Shown: positions 17,131 to 28,135, numbered from the stretch's first letter. The stretch: 64,000 bases of DNA from Rhizobacter sp. (GCA_019635355.1 JAHBZQ010000001.1:4650001-4714000); one strand, 5' to 3'. A program made the numbers and translations. Notes: generated from the sequence alone by a model not told the origin.

Positions 17131-18495
17131 TCAGTTGAAGGCGCGCAGCACCAGCCAGCCCAGGAAGTAGCCCACGAAACCGGCGGGCAGGGCGCAGAGC
17201 TCGAGCTTCAGGCTGAGGATGCCCCCCGCCAGCAGTCGCTTGTAGACGATGGGAAACACGATTAGCGAGCCGAGCACGGCGCCGATGGCGGCACCCGACA
17301 AGCCCATCAAGGGGTACAGCAGCCAGATGGAACCGAGCGACACCACCGTGCGCACCGCCGCGGCGAGGGCGGTCGACTTCACGTCGCCGGTGGTCATCAA
17401 CGCCTGCAAGGCCAGCCGCGCCGGGATCGACAGCAACAGCAGCGACAGCCATGCGAACACGTCGGCGGCCTTGGCGTAGCGGTGGTCGTACAGCAGGTCG
17501 ACGACGACCGGCGCGGTCTCGAACAGGAAGAAGGCGGTGAACCACACCAGTGCCGCGATGGGCACCAGCAGGCGGTAGTACACCCGGGGCAGCTCCTCCG
17601 GCTTGGTGCGGAAGGTGTTGCTGAGCACCGGGAAGGCGACGGCGTTGATGACCTTGTTCAGGCCCTGCTCGATCGCCATCACCAGCAGGTGGGCGATGGC
17701 GTAGAGGCCGAGCAGGTTGGCGGGCACCAGCGTGCCCAGCAGCAGGCGGTCGCCGCTCAGCGCGGTGAAGCCCAGCGCCGAGGCGATGGTGAGCCATTTG
17801 CCGAAGCGGAAGACCTCGGCGAAGGGCCCTTTGGCGATGTGCAAGGTCGGCCGCGTCGGGAACATGACGTAGGCCACGATGAGGCGGAAGACGTTGCCGC
17901 ACAGGGTGCCGATGACCAGCGCCCAGACCGTCGGCGTGATGCGTGCCGCGGTGACCATGCACAGCAGCGTCACGATCTGGACCGACAGCTCCAGCTTGAC
18001 CGTCACGCGCACGTTCATCTGGCGCGCCAGCCCCAGCATGCCGGTCGGCTCGAGTGAGGTGAGCAGGGGCGCCACCGCCAGCGCCATCAGCACGTAGGGG
18101 AAGAGCGGGTCGAGGTAGACGCTCTCCGACGTGCTGTGCACCTCGCCCAGGGCCAGCAGCCCGCAGGCCACGAGCAGCATGGAGACGAAGATGATGCAGC
18201 CGCGTGCGACCTGCACCGTCCAGAGGGTCTGCCGGAACTCGCGGTTCTCGAAGTTCTTGGAACTCACCGCCAGCTGCTGCAGCCCGAGGTCGGAGACCAT
18301 CGCGAGGCCCTGGATGATCGCCATCGACAAGGCCATCAGGCCGAACATCTCCGGCGCCAGCAGGCGCGTCATCACGAGGTTGCTGCCCAGCCGGAGCACG
18401 ATCGAGATGGCGTAGCCGGCGAGCGTCCAGAGGGCGGCCTTGGCGACGCCGCGCCGGCCGAACCGATCGTGGGTTTCCGTGATGGCCTCGCTCAT
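17131..18495 (-). CDS. oligosaccharide flippase (Wzx-like, MOP superfamily)
   Basis: A 454-residue polytopic protein with about 12-14 membrane segments. It probably flips undecaprenyl-linked repeat units to the periplasmic face. The N-terminal block ALWTLAGYAISIVLRLGSNLVMTRLLAPEMFG is the usual Polysacc_synt start with the L-x-P-x-x-F/Y-G motif, and SGDRLLLGTLVPANLLGLYAIA repeats the inner motif. It overlaps xrtB by 4 bp (ATGA), so the two are translationally coupled. It pairs functionally with the Wzy-like protein at 29377. Confidence 0.9.
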   Translation of the reverse strand: MSEAITETHDRFGRRGVAKAALWTLAGYAISIVLRLGSNLVMTRLLAPEMFGLMALSMAIIQGLAMVSDLGLQQLAVSSKNFENREFRQTLWTVQVARGCIIFVSMLLVACGLLALGEVHSTSESVYLDPLFPYVLMALAVAPLLTSLEPTGMLGLARQMNVRVTVKLELSVQIVTLLCMVTAARITPTVWALVIGTLCGNVFRLIVAYVMFPTRPTLHIAKGPFAEVFRFGKWLTIASALGFTALSGDRLLLGTLVPANLLGLYAIAHLLVMAIEQGLNKVINAVAFPVLSNTFRTKPEELPRVYYRLLVPIAALVWFTAFFLFETAPVVVDLLYDHRYAKAADVFAWLSLLLLSIPARLALQALMTTGDVKSTALAAAVRTVVSLGSIWLLYPLMGLSGAAIGAVLGSLIVFPIVYKRLLAGGILSLKLELCALPAGFVGYFLGWLVLRAFN

Positions 18496-19382
18496 GGTGC
18501 CGAGGCCTCCGGGGCAGGGCGGGCTCGCTTGCCGAGGGTCGCCGCCAGCAGGGTGTCGAGCCCGAACAGCAAGCCGACCGCCACGGCCATCAGCACGAAG
18601 CCCGCGGCGCTGTGCAGGAAGCCGGCGCCGGCCTCGTCACCGAAGTGATAGGTGATGAGCGAGAGGATCGTCACGCGCACGATGTTGGCCATGAAGGCGA
18701 TCGGAAGGATCGAGGCAATCATGATCAGGTTATGCAAGCGCTGTGCGCGGTGCTTGAAATAGATGAAGAGCGCGCCGATGGCGGTGAGGCTGAACATCGA
18801 GTTCAGGCCCGAGCAGGCATCGGCCACCAGCAGCTGGTAGGGGCCGATGGAGATCATCACGCCGGTGCGGGCGATGGGGTAACCCAGGGCGTAGAGGAGG
18901 TCGACCACCAGCACCGACACCCAGCCCTTGAGCGAGCCGGTAATCGCGTCGATGACGCTGGCCGGCAGCGGCACCAGGAACAGCAGGTACAGCAGCGGGA
19001 ACCAGGCCGCCTTCAAGGCCCCGCGGCCACCCAGCAGGGCCAGGCCGCTGGCGAGCACGAAGATCTGCGAGAGGAACTCGATGCTCGCCACCGAGAAGGT
19101 GCGCCCGAAGGCGTAGAGCACGACACCGAATGCGAAGAGTGGCCAGCCGAGCGCGTGGACGGGCGCGGTGGACTGCGAAGCGATGTTCTCGCGCGCACGC
19201 CAGAAGAGCCAGAGCACGAGCGCCAGGATGATCGGGCCGTGGCCCATCTCTTCGCTTTGCCAGAGCGTCTGGCTGGCCGCCCAGTAGACGGGGGCATACA
19301 TGGCGGCCAGGCCGGCCACCAGCAACCACCACGGGGACAGCGGGCGCACCTCCCCCATTGCGCGAATGGGCTCAGCGCTCAC
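18492..19382 (-). CDS. xrtB: exosortase, type B
   Basis: A 296-residue membrane transpeptidase-like protein with about eight membrane segments. The exosortase catalytic triad is visible: Cys in VADACSGLNSMFSL (about residue 189), Arg in NIVRVTILSL (about 235) and His in GAGFLHSAAGF (about 257). The family cleaves PEP-CTERM proteins for surface delivery and is linked to EPS loci. The epsD-E-F-G order and the B-type EpsI nearby mark it as XrtB. GTG 19382 was chosen because AGGTGAGG lies just upstream and overlaps the end of epsG by 11 bp; ATG 19358 is the alternative. No PEP-CTERM protein is seen in this window. Confidence 0.92.
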   Translation of the reverse strand: MSAEPIRAMGEVRPLSPWWLLVAGLAAMYAPVYWAASQTLWQSEEMGHGPIILALVLWLFWRARENIASQSTAPVHALGWPLFAFGVVLYAFGRTFSVASIEFLSQIFVLASGLALLGGRGALKAAWFPLLYLLFLVPLPASVIDAITGSLKGWVSVLVVDLLYALGYPIARTGVMISIGPYQLLVADACSGLNSMFSLTAIGALFIYFKHRAQRLHNLIMIASILPIAFMANIVRVTILSLITYHFGDEAGAGFLHSAAGFVLMAVAVGLLFGLDTLLAATLGKRARPAPEASAP

Positions 19383-20292
19383 CGGCCTCACCTTGCTTCT
19401 TGAGCTTGGTGGAAGGCTTCGTGAAGGGAGCGTCCACGAGCACGGAACCGACGACCTTGACCCCGGCGTCCTGCATGTGCGCGACGAGGTCACGAAGTTC
19501 GGATGTGCGGGTCATGTTGTTGCGCGCGACCACGAGCGCGGCACCCGCGAACCGCGCCAGCAGCGTCACGTCGGCGCCGCAGGTGATGGCGGGGGTGTCG
19601 ATGATGATCACGTCGAAGGCCGACATGCTCTGCTCGAGGATGCGGGCGAACGACGCCCGGCCCAGCAGCTCTTCGGGGTTGGGCGGAATCGGCCCGGAGG
19701 GCAGCACCGCCAGACCCGGGATGCCGGGCACGAGCTTGATCACCTGCTCGTGCATGCGGCCCGTGAGCAGGTTGGACAGGCCGGTCTGGTTCTCGACGCG
19801 GAAGAGCGAGTTCTGCCGCGGGTTGCGCAGGTCGCCGTCGATCAGCAGCGTGCGCTCCTTGGCCTGCGCGAAGGTGACCGCGAGATTGGCCGCCAGCAGG
19901 CTGCGCCCTTCGCCAGGGCGGGTGCCGATCACCGCCAGCGCCACCCGCGAGGCGCCTTCGCGGAACCAGCGCAGCTGGAGCTGGCTGCGCAGCGAGCGCA
20001 GGCGTTCGCCTTCGGCGCTGAAGGGGCGGTAGGCCACCACCACTTCATCGCTCACCGGGTGGCCGGGGCCGCTCAGGTACGGGTAGTCGAACTGCAGCGA
20101 CAGCGCGTAGAAGATGTCGGCTTCGGTCAGCAGCCCGAGCTGCATGCCCGCATCGCCGAAGCGCAGCTCCCGTTCCTTCTGGAAATTGATGATGCGTTCG
20201 ACGTCTTCGATCGCCAGACGCCCTGAACTCACCAGAATCGCCCCAATTGATCGGTCTGCCTCTCGCGCCTTGCCCGAGGACATCGTCGCCAT
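19372..20292 (-). CDS. epsG: EpsG-type chain-length tyrosine kinase homologue
   Basis: A 306-residue protein. The N-terminal 90 residues resemble the GspE/MSHA N-terminal fold (SIGAILVSSGRLAIEDVERI to LSLQFDYPYL). The rest is the ATPase domain of BY-kinases: Walker A-like GTRPGEGRSLLAANLA, Walker A' LLIDGDLRNPR, and Walker B VIIIDTPAI. The usual Walker A lysine is arginine, as I recall for the EpsG family. The C-terminus has no tyrosine cluster, so autophosphorylation is doubtful. It probably works with EpsF to set polymer length. The start codon shares one base with the epsF stop (TGATG). Confidence 0.9.
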   Translation of the reverse strand: MATMSSGKAREADRSIGAILVSSGRLAIEDVERIINFQKERELRFGDAGMQLGLLTEADIFYALSLQFDYPYLSGPGHPVSDEVVVAYRPFSAEGERLRSLRSQLQLRWFREGASRVALAVIGTRPGEGRSLLAANLAVTFAQAKERTLLIDGDLRNPRQNSLFRVENQTGLSNLLTGRMHEQVIKLVPGIPGLAVLPSGPIPPNPEELLGRASFARILEQSMSAFDVIIIDTPAITCGADVTLLARFAGAALVVARNNMTRTSELRDLVAHMQDAGVKVVGSVLVDAPFTKPSTKLKKQGEAGER

Positions 20293-21734
20293 CAGGTGCC
20301 CTCTTCCAAGGTGAGTTGTGGCGGGAAGTTCTTGTCCGCCGGTGGCAGGCCCTGAGGCCCGCGTGGGCGGTGTGGCCAGCGGCGGTGGGCGTCGGCCCAC
20401 GGCGACACCACACCGAGAACCGGCACGCCTTCGACGAAGTCGAGGTCGGCCGGGCTGCGCACGCGCCGGTCGAGCATTTCCCAGCCGAGGGCGGCGGCGA
20501 TCGCCAGCGCCAGGCCGAGCGCAGCCGCGGCGGCCATGTTCTTCGCGATCTTCGGGCTCGACGGCGCCAACGGCTCGGCGGCCGGTGTCAGCACGCGGGC
20601 GCTGGCCTGGTCAGCCTGGCTCTCGAGCGAGACCTGGCTGCGGCGGTTGGCCACGGCATCGTGGGCACGCTGTGCGGTTTCGACGTCGCGTTGCAACAGC
20701 GCCATCTCGTCGAGCTGGGCCCGCATGCTGAGCACCGTGCGTTTCTGTGCCTCGGCCAAGGCGGAGAGTTCGGCGATCTTCTGGCCGGTGACGCGGTTGG
20801 CGGTGGCTGTGACACCCGACACGCGGCGCATCTCGGACGCGATCTGCTGCTTCAGGCCGGCGATCTGGGCCTCGAGCTGCACACGTTGCGGGTGGTTGGA
20901 GCCGACGATGGCGCTGATCTCGCCGAGCCGGGTTTCCGCACGCGCCAGCTCCGACTTCAAGCCCTGCACCACGGTGCTCTGCTGCACGTCGAGCGAGGTT
21001 TCGGTGCCGGTGTTGCGCTGGCGGCTGTTGGCTTCGGCCATCTCGGCCTGGGCGGTGGCCAGCTGCGCCATCGTGGTGGCCAGGCGCGAGCTTTCGAGCT
21101 CGACACGATCCGTGGCAACGATGCCACGCTCGCGCTGGAAGGTCGACAGCTTGCGCTGTGCTTCTTCGAGCTGCGTGCGCAGCACCTTGAGGCGCTCGTC
21201 GAAGAAGGTGCCGTACTGCCGCGAGGGCTCGATGCGCAGCTCGACGCTGAATTCGATGTACGCCTTGGCGAAGGCGTTGGCGGCAGCGGCCACGAAGCGC
21301 GGGTCGCCACCGGTGAAGCCGATGTCGATCAGGTTGGTGTTGCGGGCCGGCACGACGCTCAAGCCGTTGCGCAGGATGGAGCCGTAATACGTCTCGATGG
21401 GCACCCGACCCTGCGTGGCCTGACGCCACTGCTCCACCGCGGCCGGGCCTTCGGTCATGCCCAGCATCTTGGCGACGCGGCCGGCCAGCCGCTCGCTCTG
21501 AATGATCTCGACCTGCGTGCCCAGGAACTCGCGCGAGGCGATCGAGGGCATCAGCGTGGCCACCAGCGGGTCGGCGCGGACGTCGAGCAGCAGCGAGGTC
21601 TCGGCGGTGAACTTCTTCGGCATCCGCAGCGAGACGACGAAGGCGACGGCCATCACAAGCACGAAGAGCGCCAGCACCAGCGGCCAGCGCAGGCGCAGGA
21701 TCAGCAGGATCTGGCGGAGGTTGAGGCCGTTCAT
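20292..21734 (-). CDS. epsF: chain-length determinant protein EpsF (Wzz/PCP family)
   Basis: A 480-residue polysaccharide co-polymerase. It has an N-terminal membrane segment (LVLALFVLVMAVAFVVSL), a long periplasmic coiled-coil region rich in Ala/Gln/Glu (about residues 150-370), and a second membrane segment near residues 395-420. The Wzz motif before the second segment appears as PLAPSSPKIAKNMAAAAAL. It should bind EpsG in the cytoplasm and EpsE across the periplasm to control length and export. It lies 10 bp after epsE. Confidence 0.92.
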   Translation of the reverse strand: MNGLNLRQILLILRLRWPLVLALFVLVMAVAFVVSLRMPKKFTAETSLLLDVRADPLVATLMPSIASREFLGTQVEIIQSERLAGRVAKMLGMTEGPAAVEQWRQATQGRVPIETYYGSILRNGLSVVPARNTNLIDIGFTGGDPRFVAAAANAFAKAYIEFSVELRIEPSRQYGTFFDERLKVLRTQLEEAQRKLSTFQRERGIVATDRVELESSRLATTMAQLATAQAEMAEANSRQRNTGTETSLDVQQSTVVQGLKSELARAETRLGEISAIVGSNHPQRVQLEAQIAGLKQQIASEMRRVSGVTATANRVTGQKIAELSALAEAQKRTVLSMRAQLDEMALLQRDVETAQRAHDAVANRRSQVSLESQADQASARVLTPAAEPLAPSSPKIAKNMAAAAALGLALAIAAALGWEMLDRRVRSPADLDFVEGVPVLGVVSPWADAHRRWPHRPRGPQGLPPADKNFPPQLTLEEGT

Positions 21735-21744
21735 GGCAGGGCGA

Positions 21745-22587
21745 TCAGAAAACGGATTCGCGGACGTAGACCACGTCGTCGGCGCGCAGCGTGTCGTTCA
21801 TCTGCACGTCGAGGATCTGGATGTTGCCGTTCGCGTCGCGGCGGTGCACCTTGAGGCCACGCGCCGTGCCGCGCTGGGTGATGCCGCCGGCGCCAGCCAG
21901 GGCCTGCACCAGGCTCATGCCGCGCTCCAGGCGCAGCGCCCCGGGGCGGGCGATTTCGCCATACATGTAGACCACAGGCGCGCGCTCGACCCAGATCACG
22001 TCGCCGTTCTGGAGCACCACGTCTTCACCGCGGCGGCCCGGGCCGAAGATGCCCGGCAGGTCGATCTCGACCCGATACGGCTGGCCGTTGCGGCGCCCGA
22101 CCAGCACCACCGTGTCGGCGCCGCCCGCGGCGATGCCGCCGGCCGTGGCCAGGATGTCGGTCAGTTTGGTGTCGGCCAGCTCGAGCGGGAAGCGCCCCGG
22201 GCGGCCCACCTGGCCCAGCACCGACACCTGGTGGCCACGCACCTGCGTGACCAGGATGGAAACCTGCGGCTGCTTGACGAAGTTGCCGTCCTTCAGGCCG
22301 TCGGCGATCTTCTTCTCGGCCTGCAGCAAGGTGAGGTTGCCGATCGAGACCGAGCCGAGCAGGGGGTAGGAGATCACACCCGTCTCGCTCACGCGGGCTT
22401 CCAGCGTGAGGTCGGGGTTCTGGAAGACGGTGACACGGATCACGTCGCCGGTGGCGAGCCGGTACTGCGCGTTGGCCGTGCCCCCGGTCTGGGCGGACGC
22501 GGGCGATGCGGCGCCGAGCAACGACAGGCCCGCCAGCAGCGCGGCTGCGCAGGCGAAGTGGCGGGTCAGGCGACGGAAGATTCTCAT
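21745..22587 (-). CDS. epsE: polysaccharide export protein EpsE (Wza-like)
   Basis: A 280-residue secreted export protein. It has a signal peptide with a cleavable AXA site (SPASAQ), then a Poly_export domain beginning YRLATGDVIRVTVFQNPDL and SETGVISYPLLGSVSIG. Two SLBB-like segments follow (VSVLGQVGRPGRFPL and VYMYGEIARPGALRL). It lacks a lipobox and the long C-terminal barrel helix of full Wza. It probably forms the periplasmic or outer-membrane part of the EPS channel. It overlaps epsD by 4 bp. Confidence 0.93.
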   Translation of the reverse strand: MRIFRRLTRHFACAAALLAGLSLLGAASPASAQTGGTANAQYRLATGDVIRVTVFQNPDLTLEARVSETGVISYPLLGSVSIGNLTLLQAEKKIADGLKDGNFVKQPQVSILVTQVRGHQVSVLGQVGRPGRFPLELADTKLTDILATAGGIAAGGADTVVLVGRRNGQPYRVEIDLPGIFGPGRRGEDVVLQNGDVIWVERAPVVYMYGEIARPGALRLERGMSLVQALAGAGGITQRGTARGLKVHRRDANGNIQILDVQMNDTLRADDVVYVRESVF

Positions 22588-23525
22588 TTCGGGCTCTCGC
22601 TGTTAACGGAAGCCGCACCGTTCACTGCGCTAGCAGGTGACGGCTGCGATGCGGCGGCCTCTGCCTGTTGGGCGAAGCTGCCGAGGTAGCGGATGGCAGA
22701 GGCCGCGCGCAGGGCCTTGATGTCGTCGGCGATGATCCGACGCTTCTGCTCGTTGAGGAGGAACTGCTCGATGGCGGGCTTCGCGCGGGCCAGCTCCACC
22801 GGCTCCAGGCGCGAGTTCGCGACCGCGATCACCAGCAGGCCGTTGGGCTTGTCGATGAGGAGCGTCTCGCCATCTTTCATCTTGGAGAAGGATGCGAGGC
22901 TGTCGAGCGGGAGTTGCTCCGCCGGGCGCACGGCCTGGTTGAAATCGAACTTGATGCTGTGCGCGCGCAGGTGGTCGGTCAACTCGTTGATCGCCTTGCC
23001 CGACTGCGCTTTCTCGCGCACGGCGTCGAGTTGCGCCGGCGTGGCTTCGATCAGCCACTCTTGCAGGCGATAGACGCGCCGCTCCGCGAAGAGCGCGGGG
23101 TTGTCATTGAAGTACTTGAAGATCTGCGCTTCGCTCGGCTTGCTGGCGCCTTCGCCCACACGTTCGTAGTAGGCACGGGACAGCACCTCGCGGCGCGCGG
23201 CTTCGAGCTGTTGCATCACGCGCGGGTCGCGGTCGAGCTTGATTTCGCTGAGCTTCTGGATCGCAAGCTCCTGGTCGATCAGGCGTTCGAGCGCTTGCTT
23301 GCGCGCGGCGTCGGCCTGCTCGGGGCGGAGGCCGCGTTGCTGCTCGAGCAGGAAGTTGACCTGGTGGATCGTGATCTCTTGCTTGTTGACCTTCGCGACG
23401 ACTTGCGAGGCCGGCTTGTCATCGGACTTGCTGCAGCCCGCGAGAAATGCGCCGCAGATCACGATGACACTCGCAGCGACGGCAGGCCATGTGGGTTGCT
23501 TGCCGGGTTGTCGCTGCGGGTTCAT
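22584..23525 (-). CDS. epsD: EpsD family peptidyl-prolyl isomerase lipoprotein
   Basis: A 313-residue SurA/PpiC-like lipoprotein. The N-terminus has a hydrophobic stretch ending in the lipobox LAGC (about residue 31). The N-terminal chaperone helix region (ASQVVAKVNKQEITIHQVNFLL) is typical, followed by a parvulin-like domain with EQLPLDSLASFSKMKDGE. In EPS loci of this type EpsD probably helps fold the outer-membrane export components. GGAG lies 10 bp upstream of the ATG. The 194-bp gap to epsI may hold its own promoter. Confidence 0.9.
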   Translation of the reverse strand: MNPQRQPGKQPTWPAVAASVIVICGAFLAGCSKSDDKPASQVVAKVNKQEITIHQVNFLLEQQRGLRPEQADAARKQALERLIDQELAIQKLSEIKLDRDPRVMQQLEAARREVLSRAYYERVGEGASKPSEAQIFKYFNDNPALFAERRVYRLQEWLIEATPAQLDAVREKAQSGKAINELTDHLRAHSIKFDFNQAVRPAEQLPLDSLASFSKMKDGETLLIDKPNGLLVIAVANSRLEPVELARAKPAIEQFLLNEQKRRIIADDIKALRAASAIRYLGSFAQQAEAAASQPSPASAVNGAASVNSESPK

Positions 23526-23719
23526 TCAGGCTGTCTCCGGACTGGGTCGTCAAGGGGATCGCGTTGCATCGGAAGCGGGCCTGAGTGCTCGCAGGCGCGC
23601 GCTGAGACCCTGAAGTTTTTGAGTGTAGCGGCTGAGGATGTTCCGTCCCGCACCCGGATTGAGGGGGCGAAATGGAGCCGATGTCAGAGGTGTGAAATGT
23701 TCACTGCGCGTGAAGCGGA

Positions 23720-24433
23720 TCACATGGTTTTGGCTTGCGCGCTCGGACCCGACAGGCCGCTCAGGCGCACACGATCCGCCGTCGCGGTGGCACCCAAGAG
23801 ATCGGTCACGAAACGATCGTGCTCCGAGTAGGCGCGCTTCGTGTCCGTGTCGATCGACGAGACGCGAAACAGCAGGCCATCAGGGATCTGACCGGTGAGC
23901 GTGGCGCGGATCTCCCCCATGCGCTGCTCGAAGCGCGAGCGCACGGCCTGCTCGCCCAGCGTGAACCAATAGGTGACCGGCTCGAAGTGGCTGCCCTTGT
24001 TCGTGCTCATGCGCCGCCCGGGGATGGCGCCGTAGGGTGTGCCGATCTCGGCGCTTTCGCTGTGGAGCAGGTTGAAGCCCTGAGCGGGGTAGCAGACTTC
24101 GGGCTTGTGGGCCTGCATCGCACCACGCTGGTGGTTGCCGTAGGCCACCGACAACATGATGCGGTAACCGTTGGGGTTCACGTAGGTGCGGGTGAGCACC
24201 TGACCGTACAGCTTGTCGAGGAGTTGCTGCGTCTGTGGATTGACCACGAGCACGGCCTGCGCCGGGTCGAGGCGCCACTCGCCGAACTGCCGGGGGATCG
24301 CCTGCTCCAGCAGGATGCTGGGCGCTTCTCTTCTGTCTGCCAGCGCCTTCGGCTGAGGGGCGAAGGCCAGGATGACCGACGCTGAGCACATCAGCGTGGC
24401 CAGCACCGCGGCGATTCGAAGCCTGGACACCAT
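23720..24433 (-). CDS. epsI: exosortase-associated protein EpsI, type B
   Basis: A 237-residue protein with an N-terminal membrane segment (about residues 7-24) and a periplasmic EpsI domain. The conserved HKPEVCYPAQGF carries the family cysteine; RRMSTNKGSHFEPVTYWF and SRFEQRMGEIRATL are further family-like blocks. EpsI proteins travel with exosortases and EPS export, but their biochemical role is unknown. ATG 24433 was chosen because GAGGAAG lies about 8 bp upstream. It is the first gene of the minus-strand EPS operon, diverging from the beta-helix genes. Confidence 0.9.
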   Translation of the reverse strand: MVSRLRIAAVLATLMCSASVILAFAPQPKALADRREAPSILLEQAIPRQFGEWRLDPAQAVLVVNPQTQQLLDKLYGQVLTRTYVNPNGYRIMLSVAYGNHQRGAMQAHKPEVCYPAQGFNLLHSESAEIGTPYGAIPGRRMSTNKGSHFEPVTYWFTLGEQAVRSRFEQRMGEIRATLTGQIPDGLLFRVSSIDTDTKRAYSEHDRFVTDLLGATATADRVRLSGLSGPSAQAKTM

Positions 24434-24638
24434 GAACGAACTTCCTCGGGCGACGGCCCGGGCGGATTCTGCCCCGCAGTGGGGATGTCCGTGGGTGCAC
24501 GCATGGCCGAACCCCGACAAATGCGGTGGAAATACCGGCCATCTCCCGCGTCTCCGGGATGGGTTGCCTGTGCCTGGCTGTTACGACGGTTCTGGTTTGT
24601 AAGTTTTCCGAAACACCGCCTCGGAGGGCCAGTGCTCG

Positions 24639-24660
24639 CAAACCCCCTAGTTATGGGGGT
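24639..24660. promoter_or_regulatory. G/C-run inverted repeat, site C
   Basis: ACCCCC and GGGGGT arms flank TAGTTAT. On the minus strand it reads AACTAGGGGGTTTG, matching 13 of 14 positions of site D (34315-34328). It lies about 205 bp before epsI and 290 bp before the beta-helix gene, well away from any gene 3' end, so a terminator is unlikely. A shared operator for the divergent genes is the best guess. Confidence 0.5.
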
Positions 24661-24900
24661 GGAGGGGGTGTTCCGTTGCCTTCTAGAGAAAACCCCGGCG
24701 GATACGTGTTGACAGTTCGACTTACAGCGCCTAGGCCGGCCGCGCCGAAACTGCTCATACCAAATCTGCAGTCCCGGAACGAATGAATCGGGGCTCAGGC
24801 TGGCTAGGCCGAGGTCTCTGCGTGATGGTGATGCACCGAAATGGTGGCAGCCGCTCAGGTTGGTAGTCCTCAATTGAAGCGTGTTGCAAACCCCTTGTGC

Positions 24901-24930
24901 GACGCCCGAAGCAGCCCCGAAACGGGCGTC
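24901..24930 (+). promoter_or_regulatory. leader stem-loop before beta-helix gene
   Basis: GACGCCCG and CGGGCGTC form a perfect 8-bp stem with a 14-nt loop, ending 18 bp before the ATG at 24949. It could influence ribosome access or be an operator dyad. There is no T-tract. Confidence 0.35.
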
Positions 24931-24948
24931 AACTTACCGGAATTTGAA

Positions 24949-26739
<1,791 letters not shown>

Positions 26740-26774
26740 TCGGCTGAGCGACAGCACCCTCCGGTTCTTCCGGC

Positions 26775-26807
26775 AAAGGCCCCGCAGCGTGCTGCGGGGC
26801 CTTTTTT
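26775..26807 (+). terminator. rho-independent terminator
   Basis: The stem AAGGCCCCGCAGC / GCTGCGGGGCCTT is followed by a run of Ts, 36 bp after the stop of the second beta-helix gene. It separates this gene from the next two paralogues. Confidence 0.92.
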
Positions 26808-26860
26808 CATGGCCCCCGTGTATTCTTGTTGCGCCCGAAATTGCGCAGCGGAGAGAGCAG

Positions 26861-28135
26861 ATGGGGATGTACAAGCAAGTGGTGCCTTGGCGAACGGTGG
26901 CCGTCGCCGCCTTGGCGGCGAGCGTCAGCGCCGGCTGCGCGACCTCGGCCTCTGCGGTCGGCCGTACCTACTACTTTTCCGACTGCCAACCCGGCGCCGC
27001 CAAGGACTGCGTGCCCGGCAGCGACGGCAACAACGGCACCAGCGAGCGCTCGCCCAAGCGCACGCTGTCGAGCGTCGACATCAACGCGCTGCCGGCCGGC
27101 AGCAAGCTGCTGCTCGCGCGCGGCGGGGTGTGGGTGCAGGGCATCACGCTGCTCGACAACCCGCGCGCCACCGCCGAAGAGCCGATCGTGATCGATGCCT
27201 ACGGCAAGGGCGACAAGCCCTGGATCCAGGTTCCCAACACGAAGAACGGCGCCTTTCTCTTCGGTGGCTACAACAACACCTCCTACGACGGCGGCTACAC
27301 GCTGCGCAACCTGAAGATCGACGGCATGGGCAGCTCCGACTGGGGCTTCTTCCTCGTGCACAACCTGCATCACGTGACGATCGAAGACAGCGAGATCACG
27401 GGTTTTCACATCGGCATCCACTCGCAGGCGCGCGGCCCCAAAGGCGTGACGCACGTGGTGATCCGCAACAACAGCATCAGCCGCAACAAGGGCATGGGCA
27501 TCCTCGGCCAGTTCAGCGACAGCCTGATCGAGGGCAACCTCTTCGAGGCCAACAACTTCAGCGGCAGCACCTTCGACCACGGCACCTACCTGTCGGGCAC
27601 CGACCCCTACAGCGGCAAGAACGTCACCCTGCGCAACAACCGCTTCATCCGCAACTCCACCGTCAACGGACAGTGCAAGGGCGGCAACATGACCTTCCAC
27701 GGCCAGATGGACGGGGTGCTGATCGAGGGCAACACCATCGAGCAAGACAGCGCGGCGCCGCAGTGCTGGGGCATGTCGATCACGCAGGGCTACAACACGC
27801 CCGAGTGGTTCCGCAACTTCGTGGTGCGCAACAACAAGTTCATCAACCTCGGCAACACCGGCATGGCGGTGCAGTCGGCGCCGGGCATCGTGATCGAGGG
27901 CAACGTCTTCATCAACACGCAGGCCACCCCGCAAACGGCCATCGCGGTGGCGGGCAATCGCGACTACCCGAACGGCGACGTGGGCGACGGCGATGCGGTC
28001 GTGCGCAACAACACCGCGTGCTTCCAGTCGGCCAGCGGCGGCACCGCGGCGCGCGTGCTCGCGGCCAACAGCAAGGTCGACAACAACGTGGTGCTTTCCG
28101 GCGCCGCAGCCAAGACCGGCGTGTGCGCGCGCTGA
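26861..28135 (+). CDS. secreted beta-helix protein (paralogue 3)
   Basis: A 424-residue exported protein. It has an N-terminal signal (VAVAALAASVSAGC, with either a lipobox or a signal-peptidase site nearby), almost no linker, then the shared TYYFSDCQPGAAKDC module and the beta-helix with LRNLKIDGMG and LIEGNLFEANNFSG rungs. The 7-residue insertion SGTDPYSG distinguishes it from paralogues 1 and 2. GGAGAGAG lies 4-11 bp before the ATG at 26861. It overlaps the next paralogue by 13 bp. The activity is unknown. Confidence 0.85.
   Translation: MGMYKQVVPWRTVAVAALAASVSAGCATSASAVGRTYYFSDCQPGAAKDCVPGSDGNNGTSERSPKRTLSSVDINALPAGSKLLLARGGVWVQGITLLDNPRATAEEPIVIDAYGKGDKPWIQVPNTKNGAFLFGGYNNTSYDGGYTLRNLKIDGMGSSDWGFFLVHNLHHVTIEDSEITGFHIGIHSQARGPKGVTHVVIRNNSISRNKGMGILGQFSDSLIEGNLFEANNFSGSTFDHGTYLSGTDPYSGKNVTLRNNRFIRNSTVNGQCKGGNMTFHGQMDGVLIEGNTIEQDSAAPQCWGMSITQGYNTPEWFRNFVVRNNKFINLGNTGMAVQSAPGIVIEGNVFINTQATPQTAIAVAGNRDYPNGDVGDGDAVVRNNTACFQSASGGTAARVLAANSKVDNNVVLSGAAAKTGVCAR

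Larger units (their letters stand above)
24434..24948. other. 515-bp divergent intergenic region of the EPS locus
   Basis: It separates epsI (minus) from the tandem beta-helix genes (plus) and should hold promoters for both. Site C of the G/C-run element is at 24639-24660, followed by a second G-run GGAGGGGGTGTTCC on the plus strand. TTGACA at 24709-24714 could be a plus-strand -35, with only a poor TAGGCC at -10 distance. A long-loop stem is found at 24901-24930. No coding region is convincing. Confidence 0.55.

Noticed and set aside
24434..24948. Sigma-54 type promoter for EPS or PEP-CTERM genes
   Set aside because: I looked for TGGCAC-N5-TTGC spacing on both strands and found no convincing match.
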